A stretch of DNA of 7,621 bases from Pseudomonadota bacterium (GTDB lineage: Bacteria; Pseudomonadota; Alphaproteobacteria; Rhodospirillales; Magnetospirillaceae): positions 1 through 7,621 of the forward strand of contig JAEZFE010000316.1 of NCBI GenBank assembly GCA_023437865.1. Reading direction: 5' to 3'. Of the stretch, positions 1 to 5,860 are shown piece by piece; the first letter of the stretch is position 1, and each line of letters opens with the position of its first letter. The position numbers and the translations under genes are program-made. Under the pieces are notes generated by a model. It was not told the DNA's origin and did not search any database. It saw nothing but the letters and a program-made list of their open reading frames with translations.

Positions 1-31
1 GGGGCGCGCCGCCCCGGGCCCGCCCCCCTTT
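1..31. other. GC-rich hairpin at window edge, possible end of an upstream terminator
   Basis: Bases 1-6 (GGGGCG) and 10-15 (CGCCCC) are perfect inverted complements around a 3-base loop. They are followed by a second palindrome, GGGCCC at 16-21, and then a C-run ending in TTT at 29-31. The stem may continue left of the window. It could be the terminator of a gene outside the window, but the T-tract is short and the left side cannot be seen, so this is only a suggestion. Confidence 0.2.
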
Positions 32-74
32 CGTGTTTGTGGCCGTGTCGAGGTAATAACGCTGTTCATTGTGT

Positions 75-111
75 TGTTATAGAAAATCATTGACGCGGCG
101 CGGTGTAAAAT
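75..111 (+). promoter_or_regulatory. Candidate promoter region for the solute-binding protein gene
   Basis: Two -10-like sequences lie in this AT-richer island between GC-rich flanks. One is an extended -10 form (TG at 75-76, one base, then TATAGA at 78-83). The other is TAAAAT at 106-111, five of six matches to TATAAT. Neither has a convincing -35 box at 16-18 bases. A TTGACG at 90-95 is a good -35 sequence but lies only 10 bases from TAAAAT and has no -10 at normal spacing. Either would give a leader of roughly 40-70 bases. The position fits a promoter for the gene starting at 158; the exact start site is undetermined. Confidence 0.3.
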
Positions 112-157
112 GCCACTCCTTCGACCACAAACTTTCGTGGTGCCTAGGAGTATGTCT

Positions 158-1366
158 ATGAGCGTGAAGCGGTTCCTGGCGGCGGGTGCGGTCTCCGCCT
201 TCCTCGCGGTGCCCGCCCTGGCGGCCGACGCCATTTCGGACGGCGTGGTCAAGATCGGCGTGCTGAACGACCAGTCGGGCATCTATGTCGACATGGCCGG
301 TCCGGGATCGGTGATCGCCGCCAAGATGGCGGTCGAGGATTTCGGCGGCAAGGTGCTGGGCAAGCCGGTCGAGGTCGTTGCCGGCGACCACCAGAACAAG
401 CCCGATGTCGGCGCCGCCCTGGTCAACCGCTGGATCGATCAGGACAAGGTCGACACCATCGTCGACATCCCGACCTCCTCGGTGCTGCTGGCCGTTCAGG
501 AAATTGGCCGCACCAAGAACCGTCTGGTCATCGCCTCCACCGGCGGTTCGTCCGACTTCACCGGCAAGTTCTGCTCGCCGGTCGGCATCCACTGGACCTA
601 CGACACCTACGCGCTCGCTGTCGGCACCGGTGCCCCGCTGGCCGCCGATGGTCCCTGGTACTTCCTGACCGCCGATTACGCTTTCGGCCACGCGCTTGAG
701 CGTGACACCGCCGCCGCGGTCAACAAGGCGGGTGGTAAGGTGCTGGGCACCGTCAAGCATCCCCAGGGCACCAGCGACTTCTCGTCCTTCCTGCTCCAGG
801 CCCAGAGCTCGGGCGCCAAGATGGTCGGCCTGGCCAACGCCGGCGCCGATTCGGTCAATTCCATCAAGCAGGCCCGCGAATTCGGCCTGACCGAGCAGGG
901 CGTCAAGCTGGCCGGCCTGTACCTGCACATCACCGACATCCACGCCATCGGTCTGGATACTGCCCAGGGCCTGATCATGACCCAGGCGTTCTACTGGGAT
1001 CTCAATGATGAGACCCGCGCGTGGTCCAAGCGCTTCTTCGAACGCCACAAGGCCATGCCGACCATGGGCCAGGCCGGCACCTACTCGGCGGTGCTGCATT
1101 ACCTCAAGGCCATCCAGGCCGCCGGCACCGACGAGGCGCAGGCCGTCTCTAAGAAGATGAAGGAGCTGCCGGTCAACGACTTCTTCGCCAAGAACGGCAA
1201 GATCCGCGAGGATGGCCGCATGGTGCACGATCTGTATGTGCTCCAGGTCAAGAAGCCGTCCGAATCCAAGCAGCCGTGGGATTACCTCAAGCTGGTCCGC
1301 ACTGTGCCCGGCGACCAGGCGTTCCGCCCGCTGTCGGAAAGCGAGTGCCCGCTGGTCAAGAAGTAA
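158..1366 (+). CDS. ABC transporter periplasmic solute-binding protein, LivJ/LivK (Peripla_BP_6) class
   Basis: This encodes a 402-residue periplasmic receptor that would deliver a small ligand to an ABC importer. The start at 158 is chosen because AGGAG at 146-150 sits 7 bases upstream; the ATG at 152 would leave only one base, and the one at 110 has no ribosome site and precedes it. The N-terminus is a typical Sec signal peptide: MSVKR, a hydrophobic core, then PALA with cleavage near residue 22. The mature start (VKIGVLNDQSG) and the following two-lobe type I periplasmic-binding pattern match branched-chain amino acid and aromatic acid binding proteins. Segments such as VASTGGSSDFTG (IASTGG near 125-130) and YFLTADYAFG (168-177) are typical of the subgroup. 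The mature protein has two cysteines, 139 and 397, which could form a disulfide. The ligand cannot be read from sequence. No permease or ATPase gene lies downstream, so it is an orphan or belongs to a system outside the window. Confidence 0.93.
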   Translation: MSVKRFLAAGAVSAFLAVPALAADAISDGVVKIGVLNDQSGIYVDMAGPGSVIAAKMAVEDFGGKVLGKPVEVVAGDHQNKPDVGAALVNRWIDQDKVDTIVDIPTSSVLLAVQEIGRTKNRLVIASTGGSSDFTGKFCSPVGIHWTYDTYALAVGTGAPLAADGPWYFLTADYAFGHALERDTAAAVNKAGGKVLGTVKHPQGTSDFSSFLLQAQSSGAKMVGLANAGADSVNSIKQAREFGLTEQGVKLAGLYLHITDIHAIGLDTAQGLIMTQAFYWDLNDETRAWSKRFFERHKAMPTMGQAGTYSAVLHYLKAIQAAGTDEAQAVSKKMKELPVNDFFAKNGKIREDGRMVHDLYVLQVKKPSESKQPWDYLKLVRTVPGDQAFRPLSESECPLVKK

Positions 1367-1374
1367 GCGTGAAT

Positions 1375-1413
1375 GGAACCCTCTCCCGCCCGGCGGGAGA
1401 GGGTTCCTTACTT
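1375..1413 (+). terminator. Strong perfect hairpin downstream of the solute-binding protein gene
   Basis: Bases 1375-1390 and 1392-1407 are exact reverse complements (16 bases each, single base between, so about 15 pairs with a 3-base loop in practice). The core is CCCTCTCCCGCC and its mirror. It begins 8 bases after the TAA and is followed by TTACTT, a weak T-tract. It probably ends transcription of the solute-binding protein gene. The core sequence resembles a palindromic intergenic repeat that is common in GC-rich proteobacteria, so it may be a dispersed repeat serving as a terminator. Confidence 0.7.
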
Positions 1414-1438
1414 AGGGCAGGCCTTTCCCCGCTCGCGC

Positions 1439-1461
1439 GTGTGGGTTAATGTGCCCGCACC
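1439..1461 (+). promoter_or_regulatory. Hairpin with -10-like loop abutting the zapE start codon
   Basis: GTGTGGG at 1439-1445 can pair with CCCGCAC at 1454-1460 (seven pairs, one of them G-U) around the loop TTAATGTG. The loop contains a -10-like TTAATG/TAATGT. The right arm ends one base before the zapE ATG, and no Shine-Dalgarno is present in the spacing window. A leaderless or very short-leader transcript would explain this; alternatively the repeat is an operator over the promoter. No clear -35 is visible. Confidence 0.35.
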
Positions 1462-2619
1462 ATGAGCGAAGGCCCCTTGTACACCTACCGCGAAAAGCTG
1501 AAATCCGGCGAGATCCGGCCCGACCCGGCCCAGGAGCTGGCCGTCGAGAAGCTTCAAAGCCTCAGCAAGGCGGTGCGCGGCTACCGCCCCTCCACCGGCG
1601 AGGGCGGCTGGTTTTCGCGCTTCGGCCTGGGTGCCAAGCCGGCCAAGCCGTCGTTGCAATGGAAGCCCGGCGATTGCGTCGATTGCGATCCCAAGCAGGG
1701 ATTGTACATCTTCGGCGAGGTGGGCCGGGGCAAGTCCATGCTGATGGATCTGTTCTTTGAGAACACCGCCGTGCCCGGTAAGCGCCGGGTTCATTTTCAC
1801 GAGTTCATGCGCGATATCCACGCCGCCATCCATGCCTGGCGGCAGGCCGGCGCCAAGGGCGACGATCCCATCCCGACCCTGGTGAAGGACCTGGCCGGCA
1901 ATGCCTGGCTGCTGTGCCTGGACGAATTGCAGATCACCGACATCGCCGATGCCATGATCGTCGGCCGGCTATTCCAGGGCCTGATGGATGAAGGCGTGGT
2001 GATCGTCATCACCTCGAACCGCGCCCCCAAGGACCTCTACAAGGACGGCCTTCAGCGCGACCGCTTTCTCCCCTTCATCCGCCTGATCGAGAGCCGCCTG
2101 GACCTGCTGGAACTCGACAGCGAGCGCGATTACCGCCTAGGCCGCAAGCGGGGGCTCCAGGTCTATCATGCGCCGCTGGGGGTTGAATCAGAGGCCCAGT
2201 TGGACGCCGCCTTTAGGCGTCTGACCGAAGGTGCCGTGCCGCGTCCCGATGAGCTGACCGTGCATGGCCGCAAGCTGGTGGTGCCGGTGGCCGCCGTCGG
2301 CGTGGCCCGCTTCAAGTTCAGCGAACTCTGCGGCACCGCCCTCGGCGCCAGCGACTATCTGGAGCTGGCGACGCTCTACCACACCCTGATCCTCTCGGGC
2401 ATCCCAACGCTGTCGCCCGATAACAAGGATGAGGCGCGGCGTTTCGTCACTCTGGTGGACGCGCTCTACGAGCACAAGGTGACGCTGATCTGCTCGGCCG
2501 CCGCGCCGCCGGAAATCCTGTACCCCAGCGGTATCGGTGCCTTCGAATTCCAGCGGACCGTTTCGCGCCTGATGGAGATGCAGGCCGAGGATTACATCAC
2601 CCGCGAGCACCTGACCTGA
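1462..2619 (+). CDS. zapE: Cell division protein ZapE / AFG1-like P-loop ATPase
   Basis: This is a 385-residue cytoplasmic AAA-type ATPase of the AFG1/LACE1/ZapE family, normal in length. The Walker A motif is GEVGRGKS at 85-92, with the YIFGEVGRGKSMLMD context typical of the family. Walker B is LLCLDEL at 150-156, followed by the family signature QITDIADAM. A sensor-like TSNRAP lies at 184-189, then the diagnostic DRFLPFI (200-206) and IESRLDLLELDSERDYR region. The C-terminal part holds FKFSELCGTALGASDYLELA (about 285-302) and the RRFVTLVDALYEHKV segment. In E. coli ZapE binds the division ring and destabilises FtsZ polymers; the mitochondrial AFG1 relatives act in protein quality control. 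Which role applies here is not shown. The ATG at 1462 is the only sensible start: an in-frame stop lies just upstream (TAA at 1447-1449). It converges with the membrane-protein gene, with 5 bases between the two stop codons. Confidence 0.96.
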   Translation: MSEGPLYTYREKLKSGEIRPDPAQELAVEKLQSLSKAVRGYRPSTGEGGWFSRFGLGAKPAKPSLQWKPGDCVDCDPKQGLYIFGEVGRGKSMLMDLFFENTAVPGKRRVHFHEFMRDIHAAIHAWRQAGAKGDDPIPTLVKDLAGNAWLLCLDELQITDIADAMIVGRLFQGLMDEGVVIVITSNRAPKDLYKDGLQRDRFLPFIRLIESRLDLLELDSERDYRLGRKRGLQVYHAPLGVESEAQLDAAFRRLTEGAVPRPDELTVHGRKLVVPVAAVGVARFKFSELCGTALGASDYLELATLYHTLILSGIPTLSPDNKDEARRFVTLVDALYEHKVTLICSAAAPPEILYPSGIGAFEFQRTVSRLMEMQAEDYITREHLT

Positions 2620-2624
2620 CCAGC

Positions 2625-3203
2625 CTATAGCAGCTTGACCATTGCGAAGCCGCCCACCAGCAGGGCGACGCCTACGGTGGTGCACAGCGTCAGGCGCTTC
2701 TCCACGAAATCGCGGATGGGGGTGCCGAACTGCCATAGCAGCGCCGCCACCAGCAGAAAGCGCATGCCGCGTGCGACGACGCTGGCGAAGGTGAAGTGGG
2801 CGAGGTCGAAGTGGAAGGCGCCGGCGGCGATGGTGATCAGCTTGTACGGGATGGGCGTGGCGCCCTTCACGATGATCACCCATACGCCGTATTCGTCCAC
2901 CAGCGGCTTGAAGGCCTGGAACTTGTCGGTCAGGTGGAGGGCGGACAGGATGGCGGCGCCGACGCTGTCCATCAGGAAATAGCCGATGGCATAGCCCAGA
3001 TAGCCGCCGGCCACTGACGACGCGGTGCAGATCATGGCCAGCCGAAACCACCGGGTTGGTGCCGCCAGGACCAGCGGGATCAGCATGATGTCGGGCGGAA
3101 TGGGGAAGAACGAACTTTCGATGAAGGAAATGGCGGCCAGCCACCACACGGCGTGGCGATGGGCGGCCTTGTCCATCATCCAGTCATAGGTCTTCTGCAG
3201 CAT
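2625..3203 (-). CDS. YqaA/DedA-family (SNARE-associated/VTT domain) integral membrane protein
   Basis: This 192-residue inner-membrane protein belongs to the DedA superfamily, YqaA branch. Diagnostic features are the ES-FFPIPPD re-entrant segment (E29, P34, P36-P37), a glycine-rich helix GGYLGYAIGYF (66-76), and KGATPIPYK at 113-121 followed by AAGAF and basic residues R145 and R148. Hydrophobic stretches near 20-46, 55-78, 107-130, 138-157 and 172-190 give four or five membrane segments. DedA relatives are tied to lipid transport or scrambling and to envelope and proton-motive-force homeostasis; the substrate of the YqaA branch is not established. On the minus strand GGGGAG lies 8 bases before the ATG, supporting this start. 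It is divergent from the kinase-like gene and convergent with zapE, so it is probably transcribed alone. Confidence 0.93.
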   Translation of the reverse strand: MLQKTYDWMMDKAAHRHAVWWLAAISFIESSFFPIPPDIMLIPLVLAAPTRWFRLAMICTASSVAGGYLGYAIGYFLMDSVGAAILSALHLTDKFQAFKPLVDEYGVWVIIVKGATPIPYKLITIAAGAFHFDLAHFTFASVVARGMRFLLVAALLWQFGTPIRDFVEKRLTLCTTVGVALLVGGFAMVKLL

Positions 3204-3364
3204 CCACTAGGCTCCCCAAATTCCGCGCCTTGGATGTAGCAGCGAGCGCGGGCAGCGACAACTCGCAATGGGTAGGCTATCCCGAAGATGTTAGCTCCGT
3301 CCTTGCCTTTCGAGGCAGTGGGCGGCACTCTCGCGCCGTTCAACGGGACGGATGAGGCGCAAGC
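3204..3364. promoter_or_regulatory. Divergent intergenic region between the DedA-type gene and the kinase-like gene
   Basis: These 161 bases must hold promoters for both flanking genes if neither is read through. On the minus strand TTGTCG, a 17-base spacer and TACATC form a weak promoter-like pair (roughly 3262 down to 3234) upstream of the GGGGAG ribosome site. On the plus strand GCGACA (3255-3260), 17 bases and TATCCC (3278-3283) is an equally weak candidate. A GAGG at 3354-3357, 7 bases before the ATG at 3365, is the ribosome site for the kinase-like gene. No strong palindrome or known operator was recognised. Confidence 0.4.
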
Positions 3365-5824
3365 ATGCGGGGTCTATGGGGGCGGCTGGCGTCGGGCACG
3401 GCCACGGGCGTGGCCCTGGCATCTCCCGCCTTGGCCCAGGCCCTGTCCGAGCCGGTGGTGCTGGCTTGGCCCGAGCCCGCCGGCATGGCGCTGGGCGCCG
3501 CCTTGATGGTGCCCGTCCTGCTGCCGCTGGTGGCGTGGCAACACTGGCGTGCCGCAAGGCTGGAGCGCCGCCTCCAGACCAAGGAACACACTGCCGCCCG
3601 GTTGCGTGAGAGCCTGGCCACCAGCCCCGATGGCTATTATTGCTGGCTGGGCGAGGGCGACGAGACCTGTTCGCGCCGCCTGGCCGTGCTGCTCGGCCTG
3701 CCGCGCGGCCTTGAATCCTCCTACGAGGATGTGCTGGCCGCCTTCACCGCCGCCGATGCCCATACGCTCGACATGGCCGTACGCCAGCTGCGCGGCGCGG
3801 GTGAGGGGTTCGAGGCCGAGCTGACGTTGGAAGCAGGCCGCCGCGTGCGGGCGCTGGGCATCCGCGCCGTGGCCCCCGATGGCGAGCGTCTGGCCGACCT
3901 GATGTGGCTGCGGGACGTGACCCACAGCGCCTCCGTGGTCGAGGACCTTGCCCGCTCGCTCCAGGCGCTGGCCGCCGATACGGCCCACCTCCGGGGGCTG
4001 CTTGATGCCCTGCCCATGCCGGTGTGGCTGCGCGACGAGGATCTCTCGCTGCTGACCGTCAACCGCGTCTATGCCGCCGCGGTGGATGCTGCCACCGCCG
4101 AGGCGGTGGTCGCCAATCAGGTGGAATTGGCCTCCGACGCCGTGGTGCGCGAGGCCCGCGCCCTGGCCGCCCGCGCCCGCGCGGCGGGTGAGTCGCGCTC
4201 CGAGGGCTTCCATCTGGTGCTGGGTGGCGAGCGCCGCTTTGCGTATGTGACCGAGGTGCCCATCCAGATCGGCAGCACCCGGCTGACCGCCGGCTTCGCC
4301 CTCGACCAGACCCGCGTCGAGGAATTGCAGACCGAGCTCGACCGCCACGTGGCCGCCCATGGCGAGGTGCTCGAGCGGCTGTCCACCGCCATTGCCATCT
4401 ATTCCACTGATACTCGGCTGACCTTCTTCAACACCGCCTTCGTCAAACTGTGGCGGCTCGACCGCGAGTGGCTGGAGTCCCAGCCTACCTATGGCGGCGT
4501 GCTCGATGCGTTGCGTGAGCGCCGCACGCTGCCCGAGGCCGCCGATTACCGCGCGCTCAAGGAAGAAGAGCTCAAGCGCTTCATCTCCCTGATCGATCCC
4601 ATCGAAACCCTGCTGCATCTGCCCGATGGCCGCACCCTGCGCCGGGTGGTTTCGCCTCATCCCTATGGTGGACTGATCTACACATACGAGGACGTCACCG
4701 ACACCCTGGCCATGGAGCGTTCGTTCAACACCGCCATGGCGGTGCAGCGCGAAACCCTGGACCATCTGCACGAAGCCATCGCGGTGTTTGGCGGCGACGG
4801 ACGGCTCAAGCTGGTCAATCCGGCTTTTGGCCGCATCTGGAATCTGGCGTCTGAGGATTTGGCTGGCGAGCCCCACCTGCACGAGGTGGTCGAACGGCTG
4901 AAGCCCTTCTTCGAGGGCCGCCCCAACCGCGCCTCATCGTGGCCGGCGGCGCGCGACCAGCTGATGGCGTTGGTCAATCAGCGCCGCGCCATGGACGGAC
5001 GGTTGGAGCGCCAGGATGGCACCATTCTCGATTGCACGTCCGTGCCGTTGCCCGACGGCGCCACGCTGCTGACTTGGCTCGATGTCACCGATACCGTCCG
5101 CGTTGAACGCGCCCTGATCGAGCGCAACGAGGCCTTGGCCGCCGCCGATACGCTGAAAAGCGAATTCATCGCCAACGTCTCGGCAGAGGTGTCCAAGCCG
5201 CTGACCACGGTGATCGGCTTCGCCGAGATGCTGGAGGCCGAGTATTTCGGTAAGTTGGCCAAGCGCCAGCACGAATACGTCAAGGGCATCGCCGATGCCG
5301 GCCACGCGCTGGAAAGCCTGGTGTCCGACATCCTGGACCTGGCCGCCATCGAGGCCGGTCAGATGACCCTGGAGCTGGATGCGGTGGACATCCACCCCAT
5401 GCTGTCCGCCGTGCTGTCGCTGGTGCGCGAGCGTGTGCGGCAAAAGAAGCTTCAGTTGGAATTTACCTGTCCGCTCGACATCGGTTGGATCGTCGCCGAC
5501 CACCGCCGGCTTAAGCAGGCCATGTTCAACCTGATCGGCAATGCGGTTAAGTTCACGCCCCAGGGCGGTGCCATCACCGTCGGGGCTGAGCGCCAGGGTG
5601 GCGAACTGGTGCTGACCGTGGCCGATTCGGGGCCCGGCATCCCGCCCGAGGAACAGGCCCGTGTGTTCGATAGCTTCGTACGCACCCGCCCCGAGGACGG
5701 CGCCGGCCTGGGCCTTGCCCTGGTGCGCCGTTTCGTCGAGTTGCATGGCGGTCAGGTCGAGCTGAAATCCGCCGCCGGCGAGGGCACCGTGGTCAAGGTC
5801 CGCCTGCCGGTGGGCGCCAGCTGA
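3365..5824 (+). CDS. DivL-like multi-PAS sensor histidine-kinase homologue lacking the phosphoacceptor histidine
   Basis: This 819-residue protein has an N-terminal signal-like segment (residues 8-26, PALAQA), one clear membrane helix (about 39-58), and a basic linker. Four PAS-like regions follow: about 78-190 and 206-318 (divergent), then 335-450 and 465-580, which resemble each other (TAIAIYSTDTRLTFFN against EAIAVFGGDGRLKLVN). The kinase core has a HisKA-like helix pair from about 595 to 665 and an ATPase domain from about 708. The N box (FNLIGNAVKF, N722/N726), G1 (DSGPG, 754-758) and G2 (GAGLGL, 779-784) are intact. The H-box reads NVSAEVSKPL, so alanine 607 (codon GCA, 5183-5185) replaces the phosphorylated histidine. 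Caulobacter DivL has the same plan, with tyrosine there; DivL binds DivK and controls the CckA-CtrA relay. Assignment to DivL is inference. GAGG 7 bases upstream supports the start. An RlmM-like gene, not tsaE, lies downstream. Confidence 0.93.
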   Translation: MRGLWGRLASGTATGVALASPALAQALSEPVVLAWPEPAGMALGAALMVPVLLPLVAWQHWRAARLERRLQTKEHTAARLRESLATSPDGYYCWLGEGDETCSRRLAVLLGLPRGLESSYEDVLAAFTAADAHTLDMAVRQLRGAGEGFEAELTLEAGRRVRALGIRAVAPDGERLADLMWLRDVTHSASVVEDLARSLQALAADTAHLRGLLDALPMPVWLRDEDLSLLTVNRVYAAAVDAATAEAVVANQVELASDAVVREARALAARARAAGESRSEGFHLVLGGERRFAYVTEVPIQIGSTRLTAGFALDQTRVEELQTELDRHVAAHGEVLERLSTAIAIYSTDTRLTFFNTAFVKLWRLDREWLESQPTYGGVLDALRERRTLPEAADYRALKEEELKRFISLIDPIETLLHLPDGRTLRRVVSPHPYGGLIYTYEDVTDTLAMERSFNTAMAVQRETLDHLHEAIAVFGGDGRLKLVNPAFGRIWNLASEDLAGEPHLHEVVERLKPFFEGRPNRASSWPAARDQLMALVNQRRAMDGRLERQDGTILDCTSVPLPDGATLLTWLDVTDTVRVERALIERNEALAAADTLKSEFIANVSAEVSKPLTTVIGFAEMLEAEYFGKLAKRQHEYVKGIADAGHALESLVSDILDLAAIEAGQMTLELDAVDIHPMLSAVLSLVRERVRQKKLQLEFTCPLDIGWIVADHRRLKQAMFNLIGNAVKFTPQGGAITVGAERQGGELVLTVADSGPGIPPEEQARVFDSFVRTRPEDGAGLGLALVRRFVELHGGQVELKSAAGEGTVVKVRLPVGAS

Positions 5825-5837
5825 CTTCCCTTGCGGC

Positions 5838-5860
5838 GGCGGGGTTGCTATACCCCCGCC
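5838..5860 (+). promoter_or_regulatory. Perfect 7-bp hairpin with -10-like loop abutting the methyltransferase start codon
   Basis: GGCGGGG at 5838-5844 and CCCCGCC at 5854-5860 are exact inverted complements around the loop TTGCTATAC. The right arm touches the ATG at 5861 directly. The loop contains TATAC (5849-5853), a -10-like sequence, and there is no Shine-Dalgarno at usable spacing. This suggests a promoter giving a leaderless or near-leaderless message, or a structure controlling translation. The arrangement parallels the one upstream of zapE. Confidence 0.4.

Noticed and set aside
110..157. Extended N-terminus for the solute-binding protein from the ATG at 110, or a start at 152
   Set aside because: The longer forms would put extra residues before a textbook signal peptide. 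AGGAG at 146-150 is correctly spaced only for the ATG at 158.
77..1228. A 383-codon minus-strand open frame opposite the solute-binding protein gene
   Set aside because: It is an antisense shadow: the plus strand carries a complete secreted protein with ribosome site and signal peptide.
2188..3147. A 319-codon minus-strand frame overlapping zapE and the DedA-type gene
   Set aside because: It is a different frame from the DedA-type protein, and its product is rich in arginine, histidine and proline without any domain. It overlaps two well-supported genes.
3288..3506. A small plus-strand frame upstream of and overlapping the kinase-like gene
   Set aside because: Its product is W/P/R-rich and low-complexity, it has no ribosome site, and it overlaps the better-supported start at 3365 in another frame.
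5150..5210. Possibility that the missing histidine reflects a frameshift or pseudogene
   Set aside because: The reading frame and the conserved residues continue on both sides of codon 607 through to intact N, G1 and G2 boxes, so the gene appears complete.
5831..5860. TTG start for the methyltransferase, 10 codons upstream
   Set aside because: It lies within 7 bases of the preceding stop with no ribosome site, and it adds an arginine-rich stretch unlike the family. The ATG at 5861 is preferred.
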